Positions 1 through 11,326 of a stretch of DNA of 64,000 nt are shown in pieces (positions within the stretch are counted from its first letter, which is position 1; every line of letters starts with the position of its first letter). The notes below the pieces were generated by a model. The model saw only the letters and a list, made by a program, of their open reading frames with translations. It searched no databases and had not been told where the DNA came from. The stretch is from Hexactinellida sp. DTS-2022 (Eukaryota > Porifera > Hexactinellida). The translations under genes and the position numbers were made by a program. The DNA is taken from the NCBI GenBank assembly GCA_028753945.1, contig JAPNXP010000009.1, positions 3,534,001-3,598,000 of the forward strand, read 5' to 3'.

Positions 1-1
1 T

Positions 2-910
2 TTGACACGTATAGTATTTTGGCTAGATGCTTGGCAGGATTTACCTGACAAAATGGGTAAATTGGGTAAGCAAACGTATACTAGTTTTAGACACGCCTGT
101 ACTGCCCTACCACTTATAACTAACCATCTAACTGAAAATTGTGGCTTTTCTTATGTATTATCATCCTTTTTGCAACTGACCCGTTGGAACACCATTTTGG
201 ACTCTACCGTATGATGTCGGGTTCGAATTACCATATTTCTTACCTTCAGATTCTTGAAACCGAGCGTCGTCTTAAACTTTCTAGTATATTAAACATGTTT
301 GCATACCAACAAGACGTTTTCCAAACGATTCATACATTTGTAAGTCTTTTTCTACCCCCTTTGATACATCTAGTGATTATGGAATAGCTGTAATGCCTTT
401 TCTTGATGAATTTGGCGATCTATCTTCCATTGAATGCTCTCAACAAATGCTTCAGTCATTAGCTTTTATCGCAGGTTATACGGTCCATAAGTTCTTAAAA
501 AGATCTCCGGAATGCCATGTGTGCACTGATACTTTAACTTATGATAAAGAATTTGTTTTTGATGTTGAATCACATACTGAGTTTAAGCTCTTACAATTAA
601 CAGATCGTGGCGGACTTAAGTATCAGTCCGAGCCTGTTCTTACTTCAGTTATAACTTTATGGAAGAGAATGATTGCAATAGAAAATAATAATCAGCTGTT
701 GACTTTGCTTGTAGGCGGTCCCTCTAGAAGTATATTAGTAGAACTCACCTTGATATAGTACATGGAAAATGATGATGATATTGCTATCTGGAAATCAAAT
801 TGTATTAATTGTGATGTGTACAGTTGGAGTATTTTGAGCAAGTTAATCTTTACTGCTGCTAATTGTTTTCTTGACAATAAAATAAAAACTACAACTCCTC
901 TGTCCTTCAA
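2..910 (+). pseudogene. P-element-like transposase, C-terminal relic
   Basis: C-terminal part of a P-element/THAP9-type transposase, entering from the left edge. Its reading matches the second P-like copy at 25.4-26.3 kb almost word for word (NHLTENCGFSYVLSSFLQ here, NHLTQNCGFLYVLSSFLQ there; then RMMSG and ILETERRLKLSSIL in both). The conserved PLEHHFG block, which holds the likely third acidic residue of the catalytic triad, is hit by a single-base loss near 178, so the reading jumps frame. A further frame change near 300-390 and a stop near 757 follow. Codon-level similarity to the other copy is still high, so decay is moderate. Inactive relic; the 5' half lies outside the window. Confidence 0.85.
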
Positions 911-1370
911 ATAGGTATCGATAAACGTAAATTGAAAAAATTCTCATGAATTATTGTTTACCATTACATAATATTTATTGTTGTTAGCACTTAATTTGTT
1001 TATATTTATATCTTAGATTTCGCGCTATCAAGTATACTTAATTGTCAAGTGATGTGAATTTGAGAGAGAGAGAAAGAGAGAGAGGAGTTCCAAGGCATGC
1101 TGTGTTTCGTATATGTCTTGTGTATTACAGTAGTTTAAATGTTAGTATTTGGTATGTAGGTTGACTTATTATCATTAAAATATATCAATTCCAAATAAAT
1201 GTATGGGTTTATTCTTCACGGATATACTGGGTTGGGAAATATCTGATTTGAGATGCACTTAAGTGCTTTTATGTTCACTCCCATAAGATTATTCTATTCC
1301 TAAAGTCCATCTATTACCACATCCATGGTACATCTACTGTTAGGCCTTATATAGAGTAGGCTATGCATGA
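911..1370. other. no gene; short GA microsatellite
   Basis: AT-rich sequence downstream of the transposase relic, probably including its 3' flank. A GA-rich tract lies at about 1061-1085. No coding signal was found on either strand. Confidence 0.5.
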
Positions 1371-3035
1371 ATGTTCTCTATCCATGACAGATTTACTACA
1401 TTTGATCATGACTTGAGTTCTCATCACACAACTCTTAGTTCTACTTTAACTATTACTATGTACTTTTAATGGTTTCTTTTTTCTTCTACTTGACTAAATA
1501 CAAACAGTATGTAGTAATCATACACTAACCAGTCAAAAGTGTTTGGACAATAGGGATTTTCATTCACACACAATACTCGTCTGGTAACTTATTAACTGCT
1601 ATCTAAACTATTCTGAAATGACTTTAAATATCTTATTATAGATACCGTATTTATTCGAATAGTAGCCTAGGCGATTATTGTTTTTTAGGCCATTTTCTGA
1701 CCAATAACTTTTGTGACTTTTCGAGAATATCACATGTTGATACAATTTATTTAGTATAGTCGGTTGATAATCGTATTGCGATTAATATTAGATAAAGAAA
1801 TTTACTCAGGGTAACGGTAGCAAATTTATATTTGCAAATTTTGGGGGGCTATTATTGGAGGTAGGCGATTATTCGAATAGGGGCTACTATTAGAGTATAT
1901 ACGGTATACCTTACAAAATATTGCGATTTCAATTAAATTTAGAAGATATCCACGAAGTGGCACAAGTGTTTCTGCCACGTGCCACTTGTGGCATAAGTGG
2001 CACAAAAGGAAATGTTGCTGTATCACAGTAGAAATATTCGGATTGATTTGAATAATGCTCTTAGAGTGATTTAACCATGTGGAATTCAAATCCGCTATGA
2101 GAATTAATATATTAACATTGCATCTTAATGATCAATAATGAATTATTTAATTAGCTAATTATATATTTAATGAGTTTAACGCCTCAATAAAAATGTAAAT
2201 TCGAAAATTTTGCTGTTTTATTATATCGTTTCATGTTAATAGCCATTTTGTAGCATCTACTAATGTTATTATGATGGTATAACCTCAAATGTATGAATAC
2301 ATGTTATTGCTGTTCTAATACTTTTGGCCGGTAAGTGTATATAGGAAATGGTAATTCATTTATATTATTTATTCTACTCATCAATTTTACATAAAGTACA
2401 CAAATTATAGTCTTGATTCAAGAAATCACATACAATAATTAATATTTCCGAATATTCAAAGCTTGTGAATTTTCTCTCCCATGTAATTTTTCCGAATTTT
2501 AAAATGCGTGCCTCTGGTCAAGTTATTGACATGATACAGATACATAGTCGTACCATAACTTTATTTACACAGACAGCTTCAGTGATGCAATTATTATTGA
2601 GTAGAGCGATACAGTTTTTGACAGCTAATATATCCTCAGATTTCCCAATATGTTATGTATTGTTAAATCAATTAAAAGGTCCAATCTCCGATGTTAGAAT
2701 AATTATTTATTTGCAATACCGTTCACAATGCTATGCATATTAATTAACCTAGCGAATAATGAATACGGGGAAGGCGGATGTGGAAATGTCAATTATATAG
2801 ATGATTGAGCGAGTCAAATTCAATAAAAAAATTTAATGATACAAGTAATATTTCCTATATTTTAATACTGTTTGTATTTAGTCAAGTAGAAGAAAGAAAG
2901 AATCCATTAAAAGCGCATAGTAATAGTGTAACTACAAATAAGAGTTGCGTTGATGAGACTCAAGTAATGATCAAAGGGTAGTAATTCTGTCATGCAAGGT
3001 AGTAAATCTGTAATGGATAGAGAACATCCATAGTA
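1371..3035. mobile_element. non-autonomous element with ~160 bp inverted ends
   Basis: The stretch 1371-1527 reappears as its reverse complement at 2873-3035. Shared blocks include ATGTTCTCTATCCAT, TACTTTTAATGG and TCTTCTACTTGACTAAATAC. The right arm holds an extra internal duplication around a CAGATTTACTAC-like block, repeated again just outside at 3045-3080. No transposase reading frame is seen between the arms. The left interior carries a pogo-type MITE (1643-1906). No target duplication was identified, so the exact ends and superfamily are unknown. Confidence 0.6.
1643..1906. mobile_element. pogo/Tc1-type MITE
   Basis: Starts TACCGTATTTATTCGAATAG and ends with the imperfect reverse complement (GGGGCTACTATTAGAG then TATATACGGTA). 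The flanking TA is the expected target of pogo/Tc1/mariner insertion. No coding capacity. A fragment of the same family (ATCGAATAGTAGCC, TCTCGAATAATCGCC) is near 47826-47870. Confidence 0.7.
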
Positions 3036-3247
3036 CTAGTAATAAGGTAGTAAGTCTGTCATGGTAGTAAACTGTCATACAACAGTCGAATTACTAACCA
3101 ACGAAGTTTTAAAAGTAGAATTGATAATACAAATATTATCCCACTCACTCATGTCGAGATAAAACTCACCACAGTCACTACTAGTCGTGTACTTAGAACT
3201 TCAATATCAGAACTTTAGATCGCCATTTGTGTTACAAAATTGTCAGT

Positions 3248-3433
3248 TTAAATATCAGGGACATCGTGAGATCGAGGAAGTGGAAGTTCACAAAATTCAC
3301 TATTCAACTCTAACACTAAATCAGTACACATACTTTCTAAGCACTTAACACCATCAGCATTGTACTCATCTCTTAACACCTTTACACAAGTATTAAAAAG
3401 ACTCAAGTCATCTCCACTTAAAAAAACATATTT
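3248..3433 (-). CDS. candidate terminal exon, unknown protein
   Basis: On the minus strand, a 62-codon open stretch follows a good acceptor (ATTTTGTCAG) and runs to TAA at 3250-3248. The reading is acidic and leucine/cysteine-containing (KYVFLSGDDLSLFNTC near the start, LPRSHDVPDI at the end). It lies about 115 bases downstream of a GTAAGT donor at the end of the exon-like stretch 3547-4204, so the two may be the last exons of one gene. The simple join does not keep phase (one base left over). No family was recognised; it could equally be transposon-derived. Confidence 0.35.
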   Translation of the reverse strand, partial: KYVFLSGDDLSLFNTCVKVLRDEYNADGVKCLESMCTDLVLELNSEFCELPLPRSHDVPDI

Positions 3434-3546
3434 CTGACAAAATCATTTGATACAAGAAACTACATTCAAGCTGTACTTCAGACAACCACAAAACCACTAA
3501 AGGAGTACATTCCACAAAACTTTTACAATAAGTACTTACTATCGAT

Positions 3547-4204
3547 CGTGGGAATAAAATCAAAACACTCATCAAAAGAGCAAGTTTCCTCGAATTACAA
3601 AAAACCAGAAAGATTTTGTGGACAAGTTAATCCATAAATCATAGCACCGTCTATCCATAGCTGACATTGAGTTGTATTGAACATGTAATACACATCGTGA
3701 CCATCACTATTTAGAGAACTAAGATTTGTAGTCTGAGAATCTCTATTCAACCGGTCATAAATAGCTTGGTCGGAGGCAGAAGATGCCGACACAAAAAGAA
3801 GTTCATAGTCAAATACAGTCAACATCCGGTAACTCGAATGCCGTTAACTCGAACATTCGTTATCTCGAACGAATTTTCATTTCCCCTTAGTCAACATCCG
3901 GTAACTCGAAAGCCCGTTAACTCGAACATTCGTTATCTCGAACGGATTTTTCATTCCCCTGAGGGCACGAGTTACCGGATGTTGACTGTACATTCAATTC
4001 AATTTTAAATTAAATTTTTTCTTAAATTTTTCTTTCGCATGATGATAAAAATCAAAACAAGCGGGTACACCTGAACTCACTACCTTAAGAACTGTGGAAG
4101 TTACCAATGATGCTCTGCTCTGAATAGTTAAGTTACTAAGACTATAACTCACGTGAAATTGTTCCTCAGAACAAGGGGCACAGTGGAACACACCCTGGAA
4201 CTAG
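3547..4204 (-). pseudogene. candidate exon broken by a MITE and a stop
   Basis: Minus-strand coding-like stretch bounded by an acceptor (TATTTCCTAG) near 4205 and a donor (GTAAGT) near 3546. The first part reads FQGVFHCAPCSEEQF and continues about 65 codons; the second part reads FDYELLFVSASSASDQ and continues about 72 codons to an in-frame TAA near 3597, after which the same frame is open again (FEETCSFDECFDFIP) to the donor. The two parts are separated by the 177-bp MITE at 3814-3990 and by a small frame change in an A/T run. Two CxxC/CxxxxC patterns suggest a small cysteine-stabilised module, but no family was recognised. Most likely a decayed host gene or old transposon gene. Confidence 0.4.
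3814..3990. mobile_element. pogo-type MITE, internally duplicated
   Basis: Ends TACAGTCAACATCCGGTAAC and, reverse-complemented, GAGTTACCGGATGTTGACTG TA. The terminal ~80 bp is present twice in direct orientation (the CAACATCCGGTAACTCGAA block at 3819 and again at about 3892), so it has duplicated one end. TA target. It interrupts the exon-like reading 3547-4204. Confidence 0.8.
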
Positions 4205-4805
4205 GAAATATTTACCATCTTATAAAATATCCAAACGTAGTCTATCTGATAGAGAATTGTCTAATATCTGAGGTTGTATTTAAATTTTCTCGAAACAATA
4301 CAGCTTCTTGGAATAATAGGAAATCAAACTCGTCTTAACGAAAACTAATTTCAATTGGAACTTATTGATTGAAATACCACAATTATTATTTGATAAGATT
4401 ATAGTATGAAATGTAAAGACAGCATGTTATTGAAAGATTTCAAGGCTATATAATTAGTATCCTTTGCAGGAATGTTGCAGATATAAAAGAATAGCTCAGT
4501 ATTTAACCTATATTTTCATTGTAGCTATCGCTATTTTTGGAAAAGCATTTTCTGCAATATCACAACTTCGAACCTTAAGAACATCATCTGTCGCGCTGTG
4601 TCAACTTTATAGACAAGTTTTATTTTATAGCATTTTAATATCTCCAGTTGTTCTGAAAAAATTTACGATCATTTCAATTTAATTTCCTGACCTAAATTGT
4701 CCAAATTTCGCTTGTCAAAATATAATATAAAATATTGTGGTTCTTTAATATTAGTAATTTAATCATAATAAATTGGGTTCAATTATTGATTTTAAAGTAC
4801 TTTAA
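4205..4805. other. no gene seen
   Basis: AT-rich sequence with short spurious open frames only. No splice-bounded coding stretch or repeat was recognised apart from the start of the R1 copy at about 4806. Confidence 0.4.
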
Positions 4806-5175
4806 TTCATACAAGCTCGTTTCGCTTGCTTGGTCGCTTAGCGTTAGAACACAACCACATACCAACCGCTTCGAAGTTGGTGTGTGCTTTACATATTTCT
4901 ACCATTGATTATAAAGCGTAAATAGGACTAAATAGTAAATTTAACAATGTGTAATTTTAGTGATTACGTGCTTATGCGACAATGAGCAAGCATATTGGCA
5001 ATCTGGTGTAACCAACTTGTCCGCATCATTAATGTACATGTTCTATTAGATTTTATATTCTTATCTCTTAGAAGGCGCGAATTATTGTGAGATTAAGTGA
5101 ATTTTCAGGGCTCTCGAAATGTGACAATGACGTCATAAATTACACACCTGAAACGATAGGATAATTGTGATTACT
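4806..5175 (+). repeat. dispersed repeat R1, copy B
   Basis: Shares with copies at 15.6 and 52.4 kb the start CGCTTGCTTGGTCGC, the hairpin region AGAACACAACCACATACC.. with GGTTGGTGTGTG, and the block TCTCGAAATGTGACAATGAC followed by GTCATAA. The 3' part with the CAAA/CA microsatellite is missing here. Non-coding; see copy A for structure. Confidence 0.7.
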
Positions 5176-6726
5176 CCAAATGATTCCTTGGGGTCGATTT
5201 CCCACAGGTCAATAATATAGTTTACAATGTTGTCTGCAATCTAAATGCCTAGTTCCAGGTTTGGGATGTTTCGTGCCACTGTGAGGGTGACATATTAAAG
5301 ACTTAACTTCGATCAAAGCATCCCTCACACGAGTGTTATGTTAGCGGCGGATTCGCAGACCTCACGTTTATGCTAATAACGCAAAAAGTTTACAGCTAAG
5401 TGAAAAAATTTCACATCAGCGGAAATGAAAGTTGTGACAACCCATATATCATCCCAAAATGCCAAAATTCTTCAAGAAGACTTAGCAATTTAGTTCAAAT
5501 TAAGACCTCGGTTTTTCCATAATAACTCAAAAACTATTCATTATATCAAATTTCCATTTAATCACATGTATATCTCACCTATGACAACCTGTCTTGTAAA
5601 TTTCAAAACAAAATATTCATTTTTGAAAAAATTATTAACATAAATTTCACTAAAATCGTTTACAATGATGATATGCATACCTATTCAATATCCATAATGT
5701 AGAATATGTTGTCAAAAACGTGCAATACCATTTGATATAATTATTATGTCCTTTGTGTATAATTCGATGATTTCTCACTATAAATGATACACTGCCTTTC
5801 TTCTACTTGATTTTCTTCAAATTTATCCATTTTTTTTTAACACACGCTTTAACTTTTTTTTTCAAGCATCTTTTTGACTTTACATCATATTTCTCATCTC
5901 CTTTTTCTTCTATTTCATTTTCTGCTGTCTTCTTTATTTCTCCAAGTCAATTCTTCCTATTTAAGTGAGTTTATTCATTTTATTTGGTTAGATAGTTTTT
6001 GATTGATTAATATTACCACGGCAGGCCAAGACCGGACCGATATTTACTACTAAATTTGAAGGATCAGATCTAAAATTAAATTTACAATAACGTGGACCAC
6101 AAGGTTTGGATGCCCAAAGCAGGCAGAAGGAAATTCCGCCGGCCTAGAATACTAATATAATTATATAAGGCTATATAAAATAATTAACTTGTATATCATT
6201 CTCGTCCGTCCAAATTTTTACGCACGTCTGGATATATTTTAGAAATTACTTATATAGAGCTCAGCTCTAGTAGAGTTCAGTTTTTCAGTATGTGTTCAGG
6301 CACTGAGAAAGGTCAGTTTTCCCAAGCTTTGAAATTGACCTTTAGAAAGTAAGCCTGGGCTCTTGGTATTGGAAAAAATCTGAACTCTACTAGAGCGGAG
6401 CTCTATATAAGCATTCTCTATATTTTATTATTATTTTATGAAGGTAAACGTACAGATATTAGCAATAAACTTGTGTAAAGTACTTCTAATGTATGATTTT
6501 TAATTAGTCTTGTATTTTAGGGAGTATTTAATTATTTGGGCATTGTCATTTTATTTTCTAATAAAACAAAATATGTATATTTATTGTTTGGCATAGGATA
6601 ATGTCATTTGAATATTAATGGTAATAAAAATAAAAATAAAATCCCGTCCGCCGTCCGCCATTCGTGTTTTCTGAAAAAATCCGGATGATAAACAATTAAT
6701 TTATTCTACCTGGCCTAATATTACTA

Positions 6727-6899
6727 TATGCAGTCGATACCAACGGACGATAAAAATTTGTTCGCTTTATACGGAGTTCGTATTAACCCGAGTAATACCC
6801 ATTCAATCGCCATTGTAGGGACTTTTTTGTGGAACTGTTCTTCTTATCCGGAAATTCGTATTAATTAACCGTGTTCGTACTAACGAGGTTCTACTGTAG
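6727..6899. mobile_element. probable pogo-type MITE, diverged
   Basis: The right end reads, in reverse complement, TACAGTAGAACCTCGTTAGT; the left end (CAGTCGATACCAACGGACG) matches only roughly. Interior words such as TTCGTATTAA and TCGTACTAACG are typical of the tandem-end MITEs elsewhere in the window. Weak because the left TIR is diverged. Confidence 0.4.
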
Positions 6900-6954
6900 T
6901 AGTATATATGTATTGATAAATAATAATTATCATTATTTCATCTAGTAATGACTC

Positions 6955-8900
6955 AAAGAGCAATTCGTCGATGCTCTCCAGAAACTCGGCTATGATAGCT
7001 TCGATACCGTAAGAGATGCTTTGAACAAAGACGCAAACATAAGACAAAATCTTTCAGGGGAAATTATCAATTACTCTTTTTGAAAAAACAAGGCTACTTA
7101 CAAGGCGCGATTCTCTCAGCTCTAAATGGAGAATGAATAGAGGTAACTTTCAGTATCTCGTAAAGCAAATGATCAGTACGCGTAAGTCTATCATTCCCAT
7201 TGATGTATCCCAATTGGCAGTAGAGCATATCAGTACTCAGTTAATATCTGCTAGCCCATATCCTGACACTGTAGAGCTCAGTGAAATGAGTTTGAAGGAG
7301 TTCGATTTAAGTTTTACAAGTTTACAGAGAGACGCAACGAATAACAGTTTGCTAGGTTTATTGGCATCTGGTTGCGATGACCAACTTTACGTTCTGATGT
7401 TTAAGATAGCTTCTTCTCCTCCCCAAACAGGGAGGAATGATAGCCATTTTGGTCATTCATAATCTGTAATAATAGTATATGGTTAGATGCACTAAAAGAT
7501 TTCAGCTTAGAGTGTCCGCTTGTTAGTGGAGAGTTCATGCTAGTGGATGGCAAACTCCACGACCAGTCGTTTAGTTGCTTGGAGTCAATGCAATGGATTC
7601 GACTAATCAGGAGAAATTGTAACTTAGTGGATGCACGGATTTTGGTTGAAAACATTAGTTGTGAGATATTAGAGCTATTCGGGAATTCATATAGTATAGC
7701 TATCACAGCCCAACAACTAGATTTATTCACTAGCTTTGTTCTATCTTGTCGATAAAGTTCAGATACTTTAAGCTCATTTCATGAATCACTGTGCCTAAAA
7801 TTGCATCATACCTCTTCTTCTTCAGATCAACAAGTCCCGATATTGTCATCTAGCGATGACCCGCAACCTGAAATTGATATTACCTCCAATATCCCTGAGT
7901 CCAAATTGCTAGTGCCATCACTAGATGACAGTACTCTGGGTAATGAAGTAATAGTTTAACAATCCGTGTTTAGTGAGGAAGTATGCGGTAAATTTTTAAT
8001 AAGTGGAATAGAATGGAAAAGTATTACACCAATTAATGGATACTCTGAAGTATGTTATAAAGATTGGACCAATTTATTTAGTTCAAAAATCGAGAGAAAT
8101 TTTGTGTGTGTTCGTTCTTTTCAATACAAAAAGATTAATAAACTTAGTAGTAGAAAACAAAATAGCTGTTTTTTTAAAGCTAAAGCAGAGTGTAAGTTTA
8201 AAGATTGTTTCGAATTTACATTTGTAATAAAGAAAGAGTCGTTGGAGTGTAAAATTGGTGATAATATTAATGTGGAGTATGCAGTTTATGGAACCTTATC
8301 TGAACAGCATTTCGATAATACAACTGTGCACTCACGAAATTTATCACATTCGCATAGGTTAGAATTAGCTAGAGGGCTAGCAGATACATCTGTAAATGCC
8401 TATTTATATGATTAATTGGATTATGTAGAGAACACAAACTTAGCACTTAATTATGGTAACCTAAATAAGGCTAGGAGTTCTGCAGTTCTGCGAAAAGCTA
8501 AATTTGATTTGTCTAATTTCAGAGGTATTCTAATGATAACTGGACTGAGTTAATTAGCTTACAACAGTATTATAGAAATAGTGTTATTGGTCTTCATGTT
8601 AGTGGTTACATACAGTCATTAAGTCATAATCCTTTTATTGTACATATGTACACTGAAGATCAAATAAAAAATATTGAAATTGTTTAAAGATACAACAATT
8701 GTTCTTCACTTAGATGCGACAGGATCAATTGTTAGGAAAATAGAACCCTCACTAAAGAAAGTATTCTATTACGCTCTTACTGTAAGATATCCTACTTACT
8801 CCACTAGTCCAATTCCACTAGCAGAAATGATTAGTTCAGGACACAACAGTGCTGAAATAAGTTATTTTTTGCACAAATGATCCCTCGATGCAAAGAAAAT
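6955..8900 (+). pseudogene. relic of an unnamed DDE-type transposase
   Basis: A coding-like series in changing frames. 6955-7465 and 7537-7755 read as low-complexity-free protein (e.g. SEMSLKEFDLSFTSLQ). 7966-8415 is open for 149 codons. 8420-8880 ends with LHLDATGSIVRKIEPSLKKV, then FYYALTV and PLAEMISSGHNSAEISYFL. The pattern D-A-T-G-S followed by KK-hydrophobics and E-M-I-S-x-x-H is familiar from transposon-derived proteins widespread in animals; I cannot name the superfamily. Several stops and frame changes; the C-terminal part is absent. Its place inside ~245 bp TIRs supports a transposase identity. Confidence 0.6.
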
Positions 8901-9267
8901 ACTGGGCGATCTAAACGACGATCTATGATTCTATGTGATAAAAAGGAAAATTTGATATAATGAATAGTACTTGAGTTATTATGGAAAAACCGAGGTCTAT
9001 TTTGAACTAAATTTGCTAAGTAATCTTAAGGAATTTTGGCATTTGGGACTATATATGGGTTGTCAGAACTTTAATCTTTCCGATGATGTGAAAATTTTCA
9101 CTTACAGCGTAAACCTTTTGCGTTATTAGCATAAACGTGAGGTCTGCGAATCCGCCGCAAAGATAACACTCGTCCCACATCAGGGTTCTTACGTAATAAT
9201 AATTATTTATCCACTTCAAGTACAAGCTATGTCTCTTATCAGGCTTGTTACGCAAGGAGACTTTCTT

Positions 9268-9686
9268 ACAGATGGAACCCCAAATGGAACTGGACGAACT
9301 GTAGCTTGCAGACAGGGACTGGAAAAAAATGTTTGAACGATAGTGTTAGGGAGAGGAGTGCGTCGACAAAAGATATGATCTCAGCTGGTAGTCCTAAAAA
9401 AATAACAAAAAGGTAATTCTTATTACATATATCAGTAATAATTACCTCGTTCGTGATGACTATCTTGAGTTGGGGTAATAGGCCCAGGATTGATCTCGAT
9501 GCCGCCAATGACGAGTAGAATGGCTACAATACATGCCATAACAGCCGAGATGACCGAAACAGATGAATCAGTTTGGTCTGTTAAATGATGATGATGATGA
9601 GTATCATTGCATCTGCGGCTGAAATGCAATCCGATGCGAGCACGCCACAATTCAATATAAATCAATGAGAGAGAACTAAAGTTCAA
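9268..9686 (-). CDS. two-exon reading with a 2A-like motif
   Basis: Minus strand. Exon 1 (upstream limit unclear, drawn to 9686; first in-frame ATG at 9539) encodes a hydrophobic segment (VMACIVAILLVIGG) immediately followed by IEINPGP, i.e. the core of the 2A ribosome-skipping consensus D-[VI]-E-x-N-P-G-P with the Asp replaced by Gly. It ends HHERG at a GTAATT donor near 9446. A 52-base intron (9394-9445) with an acceptor ending TTTTTTTAG follows, and exon 2 continues in frame (GLPAEIISFVDALLSL) to TAA at 9266. Hydrophobic leader plus 2A-like motif is known from N-termini of some CR1/L2-type retrotransposon proteins and some invertebrate NLR proteins. Could be either; the short downstream reading favours a decayed copy. 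Confidence 0.4.
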
Positions 9687-9699
9687 GAAATAATTGTAG

Positions 9700-10640
9700 A
9701 AGAATCAAGGAAAAGTTTTAAAGAATGATGAAGATTAAAAAGCAATGAATGTCAAATTATAAATCTCCTCCTAGCCTTAGTCGAGGCATAGATATTCTAA
9801 GAATAGCCTAAATGCGCGCAACAACTAAATTTGTAAGTGGAAATAACGATTGTGTGACGCAAATTAGACTTGTGAGAAGATACCCTTTATGGCTATAGGT
9901 GCATAAAGATGTATACTGAGCTAACTAAAGTATGAATATTGACAATTTAATTATTTAGCTATTGCTATCCAAGATATTTAAAAATTCTGAAAGAAATTAC
10001 TAGCGACCCTGTTTTTTTTCGGGCGAATGAAATATAATATACCAGAGAAAGTATCTGTAAAGTTTGAATCGATTCTGATTATATTTGATCTCGGAAAATT
10101 GAGTTCAAAGTTTGAAAAGTGAACACAATAAAAACAGAGATTTAGGCCATTTTCTAAAGACTGATTTGTCTGTTATCAAGGGAAAATTCGAGAACTAATA
10201 ACATTGAGGTAAACCTCCATGTCTCCTCTAATGAATGATACCAAAATAAATTATATTCAGTTTGATATTGGATAGGAATTGACACTTTGAACTAATCATA
10301 CTAAGTTGACTCTTCAAATTTCGACTTCCACGGATTTTCACAACTTCAAGTTTGAATGTTTATAACACCAAATTATTTTGGGAATTTTGAAATAATATTT
10401 TAATCACATAAACCTCCATCTCTAAAAAGTATAATGCCATTTTTCAGAAATGTTATCAAATTTAGAAATAGCGATTTTTTGATGAGATACCAGTGCGGCT
10501 TTGTATGATTAAAATAACCAACTAAAGTTAATTTTTTGAAAATAAATTATATCACTGAAAACCACCATGTTATTTGTTTTTTCAGCCAACTTTCTGTAAC
10601 TTGAAAGTATAGGGTCACTTTAGCTTACAAGACGAAGAAA
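9700..10640. other. no gene seen
   Basis: AT-rich sequence with repeated words of the type AACCTCCATGT and TTTGAAA, suggestive of old decayed repeats. No reading frame or inverted-end element could be supported. Confidence 0.4.
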
Positions 10641-10846
10641 ATATCTTTGATATTGTCTTGAAAATTATACTTCCTTGAAAGTCTCTCCCTATACCTCCTA
10701 ACATATTTGTTCAGCGATTCAATGCTTTCTTCTGAAAATAATTTCAACCATATCCGTTGCTATGTACAGCAATTAGTTCGACTGAATGTGCTAGCAGCTT
10801 ATGCAAAGACGGTGTGAAGCTGACCCAGGGAAATTCTTTCAGTATA

Positions 10847-11326
10847 CCCTCCCCTACCAAAAGTATTCGTACACCCAAAAATTTCCTATGGAAATAGTAC
10901 TATATAACTCTAATATTTATCGCTAATGTATACAAATTCTAAGAAATGTCGCCACTTTGGTTTCCGAATCGTATTCTACACCACCGAATTGACCATTGTA
11001 GAAGCTTTCAACTCAATTACATATTTATTAGTTTGAAAATTATCATCCGGTGTCACCATGTACCACTTCTTCCATTTGTCCCCATGGTACAAGATGGGAA
11101 TAAGTGGTACATGGTGGCATAGGATGATAATTTTCAACCTAATCAGTAGCTAATAGAGTTCAAACCTTCTTTAAATGTATATTTCGAATGCGTAGATTAC
11201 GAATATGAAATCTAAATTGCAATATTACATGTATTTAGTGTACAACAAACATTATTATTGACACACTATATTACTAACTTCTAAGGGAATGCTTATGGAG
11301 TACGAATACTTTTGGTAGGGGAGTGT
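10847..11326. mobile_element. mariner-type MITE with internal palindrome
   Basis: Ends TACCCTCCCCTACCAAAAGT and, inverted, ACTTTTGGTAGGGGAGTGTA, with TA at both sides. The middle holds an imperfect palindrome (CACCATGTACCACTTCTTCC against GGGAATAAGTGGTACATGGTG). A second copy in inverse orientation lies at 23585-23981. It interrupts the transposase-like gene 10640-12890. Confidence 0.8.

Larger units (their letters stand above)
5328..9182. mobile_element. 3.85 kb DNA transposon with ~245 bp TIRs
   Basis: 5328-5570 and 8925-9182 are inverted copies of each other. The outer ends read ACGAGTGTTAT on both sides, followed inward by GCGGCGGATTCGCAGACCTC and TTTATGCTAATAACGCAAAA; the inner limit is near CATTATATCAAATTT. 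Small indels and substitutions separate the arms. The interior holds a decayed plus-strand transposase relic (6955-8900) that stops only ~25-45 bp before the right arm, so its C-terminal half appears to be deleted. Between 5570 and 6950 no coding signal is seen. No target duplication could be read. Confidence 0.65.

Noticed and set aside
2465-2743. 92-codon plus-strand frame between the long inverted repeats
   Set aside because: No splice, domain or repeat support; composition typical of random AT-rich sequence.
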